Positions 1 to 9,442 of a DNA stretch of 64,000 bases are shown piece after piece (position 1 is the stretch's first letter; every line of letters starts with the position of its first letter). A program made the position numbers and the translations under genes. The stretch is taken from NCBI RefSeq assembly GCF_004962245.1, contig NZ_SUHQ01000021.1:62001-126000 (forward strand), written 5' to 3'. Source of the stretch: Mesorhizobium sp. Its GTDB lineage: Bacteria; Pseudomonadota; Alphaproteobacteria; Rhizobiales; Rhizobiaceae. Under the pieces are notes generated by a model, which saw only the letters and a program-made list of their open reading frames with translations, searched no databases and was not told the origin of the DNA.

Positions 1-35
1 CAAACGCCTGTGAGCAACCAGCGTTCCTGCCGATG

Positions 36-1283
36 CTATTTTGCCGCAAGCTGAGCGGCGACCGTTCTCGCCACCGCCTCGCCCGACAGCCTGGCACCGC
101 CGCATGTCTGCATCAGCGGACCCGCCAGATGCTCCCCGGCGAAGAAAATCTTTTCCGCCACCGGCTGCATCAGCGCGGCGCGCGCGCCCGAACGGCCGGG
201 GCGGGCCGCCGCATAGGCACCGCGCACGAACCGCTCGCCGCCCCAATGGGTCATCATGGCGCGTCCGACATGTTTTCGAATATCGCCGCCGAAGATGGCG
301 CACAGGCGGTCGACGACGAAGTCGATGCCTGCCGCCTCGCCTGCCGCCGACATCTCCCAGGCGAAATCGCCGCCGACGAAACCGACCATCAGGTCGAGGT
401 CGAAGGGAAAGCAAAGGAAGTAGATGTCGTGCCTGGCCAGCCGCTCGATCAGCAGATCGTCGAACGGCTCAAGTCCGAGCCTTGTGCCCCTGATTTCGAC
501 CGGCAGTTTGGTCAGCATGCCCATCGGCAGGTCGAAGAAGGCAGCGAAATGCGTGTCGGGCAGCGCCGGCGAGAATTCGATCTCCTCGAAGGCGAGCACC
601 GCCGGCGAGGCGGTGACGATGGCTGCCTTGGCGCGAATGGTGCCGCGATCGGTGACGCAGGCGACGCCTGGCACGTCCCAGAGGATTTTCCGCACCGGCG
701 TCGACAACTCGACCGGCACGTCGGCGCCGAAACGGGCGACCAAGGCGCCAAATCCCTCCTTGGTGAAATAGTTCGGGTCGAGATCGGCGGCGGCCTGAAA
801 ATCGCGGATCGATATCTCGTCCTCGTCGGCGCCGAAATCCATCGGCCCGGCGAAGGTGGCGGCGGCGCGCGGTGCATGGCCCCTGGCGAGCAACGCCGAA
901 AGGCGATCGTCGTCGCCATCCTTCACCTCATGCGCGGCCAGCATTTCGAACAGCCTGATATCGGCCACCTTCATCGCGGCCTCTTCGTCCTCGCTCGCCT
1001 TTCGGTTGCGATAATAGAGATGGTCGACATTCATGTCGTGATGGTGCAGCGTCCAGCGGGCGGCTTGCGCCTCGGGAAAGTAGGGATTGCGGTCGGCCGC
1101 GTGCAGCCAGGCGCAGCCGATGTCGAAAGGCACACCGAAATGCTGGTCGCTGGTCCAGGCGCGGCCGCCGATGCGGTTCATCGCTTCGAACAGCTTGAAG
1201 GAAAGGCCGGCTGCGCGCAGGGTCTTGGCGGCGGAAAGTCCCGCCGAACCGGCGCCAATGACCACGACATCAACGTCTTCCAT
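36..1283 (-). CDS. Flavin-containing amine oxidase family protein (FAD-dependent oxidoreductase)
   Basis: The 415-residue product starts with an ADP-binding Rossmann motif (GAGSAG, residues 10-15), an acidic residue ending the second strand (E33) and the RIGGRAWT flavin motif (38-45). The C-terminus has a FAGEH segment near 381-385 that normally contacts FAD, as in monoamine oxidases and polyamine oxidases. Such enzymes oxidise amines with oxygen to give an aldehyde or ketone, ammonia and peroxide; the substrate cannot be read from the sequence. The open frame extends upstream to 1418, but the ATG at 1283 puts the Rossmann strand right at the N-terminus, as expected for the family. There is no signal peptide, so it is probably cytoplasmic. 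The gene stands alone, with a two-hairpin repeat behind its start. Confidence 0.85.
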   Translation of the reverse strand: MEDVDVVVIGAGSAGLSAAKTLRAAGLSFKLFEAMNRIGGRAWTSDQHFGVPFDIGCAWLHAADRNPYFPEAQAARWTLHHHDMNVDHLYYRNRKASEDEEAAMKVADIRLFEMLAAHEVKDGDDDRLSALLARGHAPRAAATFAGPMDFGADEDEISIRDFQAAADLDPNYFTKEGFGALVARFGADVPVELSTPVRKILWDVPGVACVTDRGTIRAKAAIVTASPAVLAFEEIEFSPALPDTHFAAFFDLPMGMLTKLPVEIRGTRLGLEPFDDLLIERLARHDIYFLCFPFDLDLMVGFVGGDFAWEMSAAGEAAGIDFVVDRLCAIFGGDIRKHVGRAMMTHWGGERFVRGAYAAARPGRSGARAALMQPVAEKIFFAGEHLAGPLMQTCGGARLSGEAVARTVAAQLAAK

Positions 1284-1376
1284 GAATATTCTGGCCCCGC
1301 CACAATAATTACTTGATCGTAAGCAAGTTCTCCGGCATTCGCCAGCGCTGCTGCGGGAACGCGTAAACGACTTCTT

Positions 1377-1480
1377 AGCGCATCGGCTCGAAAATCGATT
1401 CCGATTTTCGGAAAGCACGATGCGCAGGTTCTAAAGCGTTAGAGCGACGTGCGTCCACCTGGACGCTCGTCGCTCTAACG
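1377..1480. repeat. Two-hairpin intergenic repeat, copy A
   Basis: Two successive imperfect palindromes. The first has outer arms gcgcatcg/cgatgcgc around an inner gaaaatcg/cgattttc stem. The second has outer arms agagcgac/gtcgctct around gcgtcca/tggacgc. The same two-module layout recurs near 8458 and 15931, and module 1 alone near 5312. It fills most of the gap between the amine oxidase and the transglycosylase gene. No open reading frame is associated with it. Confidence 0.8.
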
Positions 1481-1547
1481 GTGACAAGCGGGCGTTTCGC
1501 TGGCAAATTCGTATTTGGGACGTGATTGAGGCAACCAGGAGAGCAAC

Positions 1548-2342
1548 ATGGCATTTCTTGCCAAGGGAAAGATTTTCGCGGCGGCGGCATTGATGATGCT
1601 TGCGGCGGCGACAGGCGCACAGGCCGCCCAGTGCGGCAACACCAGCGCGGGTTTCGAAGCGTGGAAGGCTGAGTTCGCCGCGGAGGCTAGGGCTGACGGT
1701 GTACGCTCGAAGGGTCTTGCCGCGCTGGCTAGGGCGACCTACGCAACAAAGACGATCTCCGCCGACCGCGCCATCCATAAGGCGTTCAGCGGCTCGGTGG
1801 AAGCTTTCATGAAGCGCCGTGGCGCGTCCACGATCATTTCCAAGGGCCGTTCGCTGAAGAAGTCGAACGCGGCGCTGTTCGACAAGATCGAGGGAACCTA
1901 CGGCGTGTCGCCGGGTGTGTTGCTCGCCATCTGGGGGATGGAGACCGGCTTCGGTTCCTACCTGGGCAAGCAGAATACGGTTTCTGCCATTTTAACGCTT
2001 GCCTATGACTGCCGCCGCCCGGAGTTCTTTTACCCGCATGCCATTGCTGCCCTGAAGCTGGTTGACCGCGGAGCGTTGAGCGCCTCGTCGGTCGGCGCCA
2101 TGCATGGCGAGATTGGCCACACGCAGTTCCTGCCCGGAAATGTTTTGAAGTATGGCGTCGGCAACGGAAATCTGCGCGATAAGGCCACTGCGCTGGCTTC
2201 CACCGCCAACTTCCTCAAGGGTCATGGTTGGCGGGCCGGCGGGAGCGCGCAGGCGAATTTGGGCGCAATTGCTGGCTGGAATTCCGCGAGCGTCTATCAA
2301 CAGGCCATCGCCCGCATGGCCACGGCGATCGATGCCGATTGA
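1548..2342 (+). CDS. Lytic murein transglycosylase (MltB/SLT_2-like)
   Basis: The 264-residue protein has a signal peptide with probable cleavage after AQA (residue 26). It continues into a lytic transglycosylase fold: the WGMETGFGSYLG segment (129-140) carries the likely catalytic Glu132, and 183-196 (GAMHGEIGHTQFLP) matches the later active-site loop of MltB-type enzymes. These enzymes cleave the MurNAc-GlcNAc bond of peptidoglycan in the periplasm, leaving 1,6-anhydro ends. It is shorter than typical MltB and lacks a C-terminal peptidoglycan-binding domain. There is no lipobox, so it is probably soluble. A purine-rich Shine-Dalgarno (ggagag) precedes the ATG and a strong terminator follows, so it is probably monocistronic. 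Confidence 0.85.
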   Translation: MAFLAKGKIFAAAALMMLAAATGAQAAQCGNTSAGFEAWKAEFAAEARADGVRSKGLAALARATYATKTISADRAIHKAFSGSVEAFMKRRGASTIISKGRSLKKSNAALFDKIEGTYGVSPGVLLAIWGMETGFGSYLGKQNTVSAILTLAYDCRRPEFFYPHAIAALKLVDRGALSASSVGAMHGEIGHTQFLPGNVLKYGVGNGNLRDKATALASTANFLKGHGWRAGGSAQANLGAIAGWNSASVYQQAIARMATAIDAD

Positions 2343-2367
2343 TAGAGGTATCCAGATTAATTAACGG

Positions 2368-2396
2368 AAAGCCCGGCCATGAGCCGGGCTTTTTTG
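2368..2396 (+). terminator. Rho-independent terminator of the transglycosylase gene
   Basis: Arms agcccggc and gccgggct (2370-2377 and 2383-2390), loop catga, extended by two A-T pairs, followed by a run of six T. It lies 25 bases after the stop codon. Confidence 0.9.
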
Positions 2397-2458
2397 TTGA
2401 TGGAGCAGGGTCAAAACCCAATCACTCGGAAAGATCAGGTCCGATCTCATCACCACTC

Positions 2459-3043
2459 TCAATAATGCGCGTAGCCGCTCAACGGGCATTTCCGGGAGCT
2501 GGGAATCTGGAAGGTGCCTTCAATACCGTTGCAGGTACGGAACTTGGAGTTTCGCGGCGCCGGGGTAGCCGCCTTTGACTTGCCCTTGATCATCTTGATT
2601 TCGGTCGGTTGGTCGAGCTGAGCGTGGCCGCTCAACGGGCATTTCCGGGAAGCGGGAATCTGGAAGGTGCCGTTATTACGGTTGCAGGTACGGAATTCGG
2701 ACGTCCGCGGCGCCGGGGCTTGCGTAGCCGCCTTTGACTTGCCCTTGATGACCATCCAGATTTCGGTCGGTTGGTCTAGCTGCAGGCTGTTTATGTCGGA
2801 GTAGCTGATGCGTCCGGTGCGCACCCCTTCGGCAAGGCGCTGGCAGAACAGGGCCGGCATGCGCTCCTGCGAGACGCCCATGAAAGAGGCGATATCGTGC
2901 TTGAGCGTGATGCCCCATGCGTGGACAGCGGTGACACATCCGCCCAAGTTCGCGCCCGGGTTGCGTTTCGCGCTTGCCTCTGACAACTGGCACACCGTCA
3001 AGGCGGTGACCGTTGCAAGCAGAATAAAAACACCATTTTTCAT
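2459..3043 (-). CDS. Small secreted protein with a tandemly duplicated C-terminal module (function unknown)
   Basis: The 194-residue protein has a signal peptide (residues 1-25, cleavage after ASA). A Cys-containing mature domain (C36, C67) follows. Then come two copies of a module of about 50 residues, 88-141 and 142-192, each containing QLDQPTEI, KGKSKAAT, FRTCN and GTFQIP..RKCPLSG. Each module has two Cys, which suggests one disulfide per copy in the periplasm. The duplication is also plain at DNA level (2621-2782 against 2468-2620), so it is recent. I do not recognise the family. The frame is open to 3130, but the ATG at 3043 gives a proper signal peptide. The upstream region to 3150 is unusually AT-rich. 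Confidence 0.7.
   Translation of the reverse strand: MKNGVFILLATVTALTVCQLSEASAKRNPGANLGGCVTAVHAWGITLKHDIASFMGVSQERMPALFCQRLAEGVRTGRISYSDINSLQLDQPTEIWMVIKGKSKAATQAPAPRTSEFRTCNRNNGTFQIPASRKCPLSGHAQLDQPTEIKMIKGKSKAATPAPRNSKFRTCNGIEGTFQIPSSRKCPLSGYAHY
2468..2782. repeat. Intragenic tandem duplication (about 155-162 bp, two copies)
   Basis: Segments 2468-2620 and 2621-2782 align along almost their whole length, sharing blocks such as gccgctcaacgggcatttcc and ccgcctttgacttgcccttg. Differences are mostly single bases plus small in-frame indels. It encodes the two C-terminal modules of the secreted protein. Confidence 0.85.
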
Positions 3044-3150
3044 TGTGAAAAGCCCCCATGCAGCAAGCGAGAACTTAGATGAAGTCGCCGAAAGGTCAAA
3101 CAAAACTCTTTTGAGGTGGTTTAATTTCAATTATATTATAACTAACAAAT

Positions 3151-3176
3151 AAAACCCGGCGTCTCCGCCGGGTTTC
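3151..3176 (-). terminator. Terminator downstream of argG
   Basis: Perfect 10-bp arms aaacccggcg/cgccgggttt (3152-3161 and 3166-3175), loop tctc. On the minus strand the stem is followed by a T-rich tract (ttttattt), in the right place to end argG transcription. Confidence 0.85.
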
Positions 3177-3234
3177 TCGAATCGTTTCAGCTTTCACGGG
3201 ATCGGTAGAGTGGCCCCAGGGCGCTGTTCAGATG

Positions 3235-4458
<1,224 letters not shown>

Positions 4459-4649
4459 GCTGGGGGACATCTTGGCGGTTCCGCGACAGGGGGTTCTCGC
4501 TGGGCGAGGTATCACGGCGTTTCCGGACTGCGCAAGAGACGAAGGGTGCGACAGGCACGCTGGATCAGCTATTGCGGAAGCCAATCGCTGGCACAGGCAC
4601 CGTGCTTGCGCTATAGGCTGCGCTGTCTTACGCCTCCTTGGGGCCGCCC

Positions 4650-5294
4650 ATGTCCTTCATTCCCGACGCCACTACGCTGATCCAGTTTGCCATCGCCACC
4701 GTGATCCTGGCGATCACGCCGGGGCCCGACATGACGCTGTTCGTGTCGCGCACGCTGAGCCATGGCCGCGCCACCGGCTTTGCCTCGATGGCGGGCGCGC
4801 TGTGCGGCACGCTGATCCACACCACGCTGGTGGTGGTCGGCATCTCGGCACTGATCGTCGCCTCGCCTGCGGCCTTTTTTGTCCTGAAGATTTTCGGCGC
4901 CGGCTATCTCGTCTTCCTGGCGTGGCAAGCGATCACCAAGGGATCGGCCTTTTCACCGGAGAAGAAGACCGGGCCGCGGAAGATCTCGCTGTTTCGCAGT
5001 TGGGCGGCGGGGCTCGGCGTCAACCTGCTCAACCCGAAGATCATCCTGTTCTTCATGACCTTCCTGCCGCAGTTCGTCTCGGCGCACGACCCGAACGCGC
5101 CCGGAAAGCTGTTCTTCCTCGGCGCGATGTTCGTCGTGCTGTCGATCCCGGTAACGGCGCCGATGGTGCTGGCGGCGGAAAAATTCTCAGCGGCGATGAA
5201 GACCAGCCCGCGCGTCACACGCGTCGTCGACTATTTGTTCGCGGGGGTGTTCTCAGCCTTCGCGCTCAAGATCCTGACGGCCCAGGCGAAGTAG
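4650..5294 (+). CDS. LysE/RhtB family amino-acid exporter
   Basis: The 214-residue membrane protein has about six hydrophobic segments. It carries the family signature ITPGPDM (residues 22-28) at the end of the first helix and NLLNPKIILFF in the third to fourth region, both typical of LysE/RhtB exporters. These proteins export amino acids or homoserine lactone-type compounds by proton exchange; the substrate is unknown. An in-frame TTG at 4638 could extend it by four residues, but the ATG at 4650 is preferred. The gene diverges from argG, so an arginine-related substrate is conceivable, but that is only inference from position. Confidence 0.88.
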   Translation: MSFIPDATTLIQFAIATVILAITPGPDMTLFVSRTLSHGRATGFASMAGALCGTLIHTTLVVVGISALIVASPAAFFVLKIFGAGYLVFLAWQAITKGSAFSPEKKTGPRKISLFRSWAAGLGVNLLNPKIILFFMTFLPQFVSAHDPNAPGKLFFLGAMFVVLSIPVTAPMVLAAEKFSAAMKTSPRVTRVVDYLFAGVFSAFALKILTAQAK

Positions 5295-5311
5295 GGCTCT
5301 AGAATTCTGAA

Positions 5312-5393
5312 TCTTCGCATCGTGCTTTCCGAACCGAAGGTCAGCGGAGCAAAAATCGATTCCGATTTTCGGGCCGATGCTTTAGCCGATCTG
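5312..5393. repeat. Two-hairpin repeat family, copy B (first module only)
   Basis: Contains the aaaatcgattccgatttt core palindrome, preceded by gcatcgtgctttccgaaccg and ggtcagcggagc. It is in reverse orientation relative to copy C near 8458, which has gctccgctgacc and ggttcgg at the matching places. It fills the convergent gap between the exporter gene and the next minus-strand gene. Confidence 0.7.
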
Positions 5394-5831
5394 ACGCCAG
5401 GTTCCGGCCCAGCGTCCGGCGCTCAGCCAGTAGAAAATGCCGCCGACCATGCCGCAGCCGACCACGGCAGCAACGGCGCGCGGATCGGTGACCTCGAAAT
5501 TGCCATCGGCCGTCTGGTAGGCGAAGCCGAGGAAAACCACCGCGACCACCGCGCCCGCCAGCGCATAGAACAGCCAGTCGCGCCGGCCGAGGATTTCGGA
5601 GACGAGGATGACGATGGCTGCCGGCATGAAGGCGAAATAGGCGACGAACAGCGCAACGAATGGAACCGAAAAATACAGGGAAGCGGTCGCCGTAGGGTGC
5701 GCGTGCTCCGGCGTGTAGCCCAGCGACGCCAGAAACATGATGTTGAGGAAGGCGCTGGCCGCCAACGAGGCGACGCCATAGCCGATCAGGATGACGGCGA
5801 AGCGGATGAGATAGGCAACGAGGCGGTTCAC
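5382..5831 (-). CDS. Small four-helix inner-membrane protein of unknown function
   Basis: The 149-residue protein has four predicted membrane segments (about 5-27, 50-75, 85-105, 118-137). I do not recognise a named family. It starts with GTG at 5831, overlapping the rlmN stop by four bases (GTGA), so it is very likely translationally coupled to rlmN and expressed from the same message. Its last codons lie in the repeat described for this gap. The hydrophobic pattern and the coupling make it a convincing gene. Confidence 0.75.
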   Translation of the reverse strand: MNRLVAYLIRFAVILIGYGVASLAASAFLNIMFLASLGYTPEHAHPTATASLYFSVPFVALFVAYFAFMPAAIVILVSEILGRRDWLFYALAGAVVAVVFLGFAYQTADGNFEVTDPRAVAAVVGCGMVGGIFYWLSAGRWAGTWRQIG

Positions 5832-7063
5832 GCCTCGCCGTGCCCCGCGATCATCATTGCTTCCAGTGCCAGCCGGTCGACCTTGCGCATGCGCTCCGAC
5901 TCCGACTTGAGCTGGCCGCAGGCGGCCAGGATATCACGGCCGCGCGGCGTGCGGATCGGCGAGGCATAGCCGGCATTGTTGATGTAGTCGGCGAATTTCT
6001 CGATCGTCTCCCAGTCCGAGCACTGGTAGTTGGTGCCCGGCCACGGGTTGAACGGGATCAGATTGATCTTGGCCGGAATGCCCTTCAGCAGCTTGATCAG
6101 CCCCTTGGCATCCTCGATCGAATCGTTGACGTCCTTCAGCATCACGTATTCGAAGGTGATGCGCTTGGCGTTCGACAGGCCGGGATAGGCGCGGCAGGCG
6201 GCGATCAGCTCCTTCAATGGATACTTCTTGTTGATCGGCACCAGCAGGTCGCGCAGATCGTCATTGGTGGCGTGCAGCGAGATCGCCAGCATGACGCCGA
6301 TCTCCTCGCCGGTGCGGAAGATTTCCGGCACGACGCCGGAGGTCGACAGCGTGATGCGTCTTTTGGATAGGGAAAGCCCGTCGCCGTCGGACGCGATCAG
6401 CAGCGCCTTCTTCACTGCCTCGAAATTGTAGAGCGGCTCGCCCATGCCCATCATGACGATGTTGGACACTTTCCGGCCCTCGGCTGGCACGATGGCGCCG
6501 TCGGGCGTGTTGCGATCAGGGAAATCGCCGAGCCGGTCGCGCGCGGTGAGCAACTGGCCGAGGATTTCCTCCGATGTCAGGTTGCGAACCAGCTTCTGCG
6601 TGCCGGTGTGGCAGAAGGAGCAGGTCAGCGTGCAGCCGACCTGCGACGAGATGCAGAGCGTGCCGCGGCCTTCTTCGGGAATGTAGACGGTCTCGATCTC
6701 GACCGGCCGGCCGGCGCCGCGCGGCGGAAAGCGGAACAGCCATTTGCGCGTGCCGTCGGAGGAAATCTGCTCCTCGACGATCTCTGGCCTGGCGACGGTG
6801 AAATGCCTGTCGAGCTCGGCGCGCAAATCCTTGGAGATGTTGAGCATGCCGGCAAAGTCGGAGACGCCGCGTACATACATCCAGTGCCAGAGCTGCTGGG
6901 CGCGCATCCTGGCCTGGCGCTCCGGCACGATGCCTGATGCAACGAGGGCGGCGCCAAGTTCGGGCCGCGTCAGGCCGATCAGCGACGGTTTTTCAGGCGG
7001 CGTGGCGTGGGCGCGCAACACGTCACGGGCGCCTTCGGCGGTGAGATCGAACGACAGGGTCAT
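5828..7063 (-). CDS. rlmN: Dual-specificity 23S rRNA A2503 / tRNA A37 C2-methyltransferase RlmN
   Basis: RlmN (411 residues) is a radical-SAM methyltransferase acting on 23S rRNA A2503 and a set of tRNAs at A37. The iron-sulfur cluster motif CX3CX2C is C144, C148 and C151 in GCTLTCSFCHTGTQ. The second catalytic cysteine is C382 in ILAACGQL, and the GEPL segment that binds SAM (MGMGEPLYN) is present. The frame opens to 7243, but the upstream residues do not look like protein; the ATG at 7063 is chosen. The gene is followed by, and coupled to, a small membrane protein gene. Confidence 0.97.
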   Translation of the reverse strand: MTLSFDLTAEGARDVLRAHATPPEKPSLIGLTRPELGAALVASGIVPERQARMRAQQLWHWMYVRGVSDFAGMLNISKDLRAELDRHFTVARPEIVEEQISSDGTRKWLFRFPPRGAGRPVEIETVYIPEEGRGTLCISSQVGCTLTCSFCHTGTQKLVRNLTSEEILGQLLTARDRLGDFPDRNTPDGAIVPAEGRKVSNIVMMGMGEPLYNFEAVKKALLIASDGDGLSLSKRRITLSTSGVVPEIFRTGEEIGVMLAISLHATNDDLRDLLVPINKKYPLKELIAACRAYPGLSNAKRITFEYVMLKDVNDSIEDAKGLIKLLKGIPAKINLIPFNPWPGTNYQCSDWETIEKFADYINNAGYASPIRTPRGRDILAACGQLKSESERMRKVDRLALEAMMIAGHGEA

Positions 7064-7203
7064 TGTTGGGCCAATATAAGTGGTTTGCGGCCGATTACAG
7101 CATCGTGCCCGAAACGAAGCGCGGCGCATAGCACAGGTTGATGGCGAAGTCATGGGTGGTGGCGGTGCAAGGCTCGCCGCAATGTGCCGGCCGGCGGCGT
7201 TTT

Positions 7204-7240
7204 GAAAAAGCAAAGAGCCGGGCTTGCGGGCCCGGCCTCT
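7204..7240 (-). terminator. Terminator downstream of the IalB-like gene
   Basis: Arms gagccgggc and gcccggcctc (7215-7223 and 7230-7239), with one bulged base. On the minus strand the stem is followed by tttgcttttt. It lies just beyond the stop codon at 7260. Confidence 0.75.
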
Positions 7241-7259
7241 CATTCAAACCCAGCTTTGG

Positions 7260-7763
7260 CTAATTGCACTTGGCGATGGACGACAGCGCCGCTGAAATGC
7301 CCTTCAGCGAAAAGACATAGGTGGTGGTGTTGCCGCGGCCGGATTTCGCCTGCACCTTCATGTCGCTGCCGGATTTCATCGCGGCGATCAGCACCGGCTC
7401 TTCGGCGGCGTTCTCGACCCAGGCCGACTTGCCGCGCGTGAACATCGAAAAGCTCTTGCCGTCGATGGTGACGGTGGCCTTGGAACCTTCCTGGAAATTG
7501 TAGCCGGCGATGAATTGCGGCTCGTAAGATACCTGCTGTCCCGGCCGCTGGCTGACGAAGAAGAACATGTCGCCGTGGTCAAGCGTTGGCGGCTGCTTGT
7601 CGGTCGGCACGGTCAGCACATAGCAAACCTTGCCGCCCGACGCCTGGTAGCTGTAGGTGCCCCAGGCATTATGCTGGCCGATCTTGGTTGCCGACTGCGC
7701 CAGTGCCGGCGCTGTCATGGCCACCAGGACCAGGCTCGAAATTGTAGCAATCAATCCGCGCAT
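7260..7763 (-). CDS. IalB-like (invasion-associated locus B family) periplasmic protein
   Basis: The 167-residue protein has a signal peptide ending ALA (residue 22) and a single domain matching the IalB family. Features are an early WGTYSY strand, a Cys in GGKVCYVLT, VSQRPGQQ, a TVTIDGKSFSMFT segment and a C-terminal Cys in SIAKCN; the two Cys could form a disulfide. Family members are common in Rhizobiales. IalB affects erythrocyte invasion in Bartonella, but a plant-associated or soil role is unknown. The frame is open to 7826; the ATG at 7763 gives the best signal peptide. It is a single gene with its own terminator. Confidence 0.8.
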   Translation of the reverse strand: MRGLIATISSLVLVAMTAPALAQSATKIGQHNAWGTYSYQASGGKVCYVLTVPTDKQPPTLDHGDMFFFVSQRPGQQVSYEPQFIAGYNFQEGSKATVTIDGKSFSMFTRGKSAWVENAAEEPVLIAAMKSGSDMKVQAKSGRGNTTTYVFSLKGISAALSSIAKCN

Positions 7764-8002
7764 CGCTTTTCCCGTATTCCAAATGGTGCGGGGCAGGCCG
7801 GCTCGGCGTCCTGCCCGTCGCTTCATTTTGATTTAATCTGGGTTACCAAACGGTGAAGTTCCTTCAGGAAAAGGACATCCACCCCAGGAAACCACCGCCA
7901 TCCTTGCGCCCGTCGCTCGAAAAGCGGCAGTCGCAATGTCCCTTTGGCGACTTGGAGGCCACGAAAACGGCAAGAGTTTGACTTTTCTGCCTTATCGCCG
8001 GC

Positions 8003-8365
8003 TCAACTGTTGTCGGCAATCGCCTGCTTGGCGGCGAGCCGGTGCGCGGGGGTGATGTGGGCTTTGACGGCGGTGATCGCGGCGGTCAGCACGGCGATGT
8101 CGTCGGTAAAGCCCAGTCCGAAGACGAAGTCGGGGACGACGTCCGTCGGCAGCACGAAGTAGCCGAGTGCCGCCACCAAGATGCCCTTGGCGCGCAGCGG
8201 CGTGTTCTTGTCCATGGCGCAGTAGTAGGCGGCGACCAGCTCTTCCATGAACGGGATCTGCCGGGCAGCCTTCTTGGCCGTGCGCCAGAATTTCTCGCGC
8301 ACGTCGCTCTCGTCGCCGAGCTTGTCGCCAAAGCCGAAGAAATCAAAACCGGATTTTTGCGCCAT
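8003..8365 (-). CDS. DUF1232 (YkvA-like) membrane-associated protein
   Basis: The 120-residue protein carries the DUF1232 signature YFVLPTDVVPDF (residues 69-80), followed by GFTDDIAVL (85-93), within a hydrophobic stretch. The family is widespread in bacteria and its biochemical role is not established. It is probably anchored through one or two membrane segments. It is a single minus-strand gene between an intergenic stretch with no feature that I can see and repeat copy C. Confidence 0.8.
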   Translation of the reverse strand: MAQKSGFDFFGFGDKLGDESDVREKFWRTAKKAARQIPFMEELVAAYYCAMDKNTPLRAKGILVAALGYFVLPTDVVPDFVFGLGFTDDIAVLTAAITAVKAHITPAHRLAAKQAIADNS

Positions 8366-8457
8366 CAGTGTCTCCTAACGAGGCTGTGCGTATCGTTCAA
8401 CACGCGCCTGCCAGCGGAAAATGTGGTGAAAGCGCTGCCCCTCTACAAGAGTTCAAT

Positions 8458-8580
8458 TGAGCCGGCCCGAAAATCGGTTCCGATTTTCGCTCCGCTGACC
8501 TTCGGTTCGGAAAAGCACGATGCATAGGTCCAAAGCGTCAGAGCGTCTCTTGCGCGTCCAGAAGGACGCACAGCGCTCTA
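8458..8580. repeat. Two-hairpin intergenic repeat, copy C
   Basis: Module 1 is centred on cgaaaatcggttccgatttt followed by cgctccgctgaccttcggtt. Module 2 has cagagcg and gcgcgtcc paired with ggacgc and cgctct. It ends at the stop codon of the pterin dehydratase gene and may contribute its last bases. Confidence 0.75.
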
Positions 8581-8871
8581 ATCGAAATAGCGGTCCATCT
8601 CCTTGGCCAGTTCGAAATCGAGCGCGGTCAGGCCGCCGGCATCGTGGGTGTTGAGCGTCACGTTCACCGTCTTGTAGACATTCGACCAGTCGGGGTGATG
8701 GTCCATCTTCTCCGCCGCCAAGGCGACGCGGGTCATGAAGGCAAAGGCTTCGGAGAAGTTCTTGAAGATGAAGGTGCGCGTGATCGAGCCGCCATCCCCG
8801 GCCAGCGACCAGTCGTCGAGGCCGGCCAACGCTTCAGCGACCGCCTCCTTGCTCAGTTTCTCTCTCGCCAT
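8578..8871 (-). CDS. phhB: Pterin-4-alpha-carbinolamine dehydratase
   Basis: The 97-residue protein is normal length for the family. It contains the active-site signature EKMDHHPDW (residues 54-62), with the His-His-Pro triad at 58-60, followed by VYKTVNVTLNTHDAGGLT, all typical of PCD/DCoH. The enzyme dehydrates 4a-hydroxytetrahydropterin formed by aromatic amino acid hydroxylases, or acts in molybdopterin-related metabolism. No phenylalanine hydroxylase gene is visible here. It diverges from the phosphatase gene with only about 50 bases between the starts, so the two promoters must overlap. Confidence 0.93.
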   Translation of the reverse strand: MAREKLSKEAVAEALAGLDDWSLAGDGGSITRTFIFKNFSEAFAFMTRVALAAEKMDHHPDWSNVYKTVNVTLNTHDAGGLTALDFELAKEMDRYFD

Positions 8872-8923
8872 GCTCTCTTCCCGTGCTATCTGGATTCGCA
8901 GTTCTCAGCATAGTGCCCGATCG

Positions 8924-9442
8924 ATGAGTGCAAAGCCGATAAAATCCATTCTTTTCGTCTGTCTCGGCAATATTTGCCGCTCGCCATTGGCGGAGGGCGT
9001 GTTGCGCGCTGTCCTGGCGGAGCGCGGCCTCGATCGGGATATCCTGCTCGATTCGGCCGGAACCAGCGACTGGGAAGCCGGCTCGGCACCAGACCCGCGC
9101 TCCATGTCGATCGCAGAGCGGCACGGCATCGACATTTCCACACAGAGGGCGCGCAAGCTGACGCCAGACGATTTTTCCCGTTTCGACCTTATTCTCGGCA
9201 TGGACCGATCGAATCTTCGGGATCTGAAAGCGCTGGCGCCCGCCGCCATGCGCGACCGTGTCCATCTGTTCCTGGAGTTCGCCGAGGGAAGGGTGAGCGA
9301 CGTGCCGGACCCCTATCACGACGGGCCGGACGCGTTCGCCTCGGTCTACCGCATGATCCGCGAAGCGTCGGAGGCGTTGGCGACCCGGATCGAGGTGCGG
9401 CTGTCGGCACCCGACAGCGGCCAGGCCTCCTCGACGATGTAG
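8924..9442 (+). CDS. Low-molecular-weight protein-tyrosine phosphatase family protein
   Basis: The 172-residue protein begins with the phosphate-binding loop CLGNICRS: C13 is the nucleophile and R19 the phosphate-binding Arg. The general-acid motif DPY lies at 129-131 (VPDPYHDG). Length and layout fit the LMW-PTP family, which dephosphorylates tyrosine or, in some members, arginine residues. The frame runs back to 8735, but the ATG at 8924 gives the standard N-terminus. Its 3' end overlaps the convergent thpR gene by 97 bases, so its last about 32 codons are antisense to thpR. Confidence 0.93.
   Translation: MSAKPIKSILFVCLGNICRSPLAEGVLRAVLAERGLDRDILLDSAGTSDWEAGSAPDPRSMSIAERHGIDISTQRARKLTPDDFSRFDLILGMDRSNLRDLKALAPAAMRDRVHLFLEFAEGRVSDVPDPYHDGPDAFASVYRMIREASEALATRIEVRLSAPDSGQASSTM

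Noticed and set aside
33..1316. A 427-codon open frame opposite the amine oxidase gene
   Set aside because: Composition of a mirror frame; the minus-strand product has complete flavoprotein motifs.
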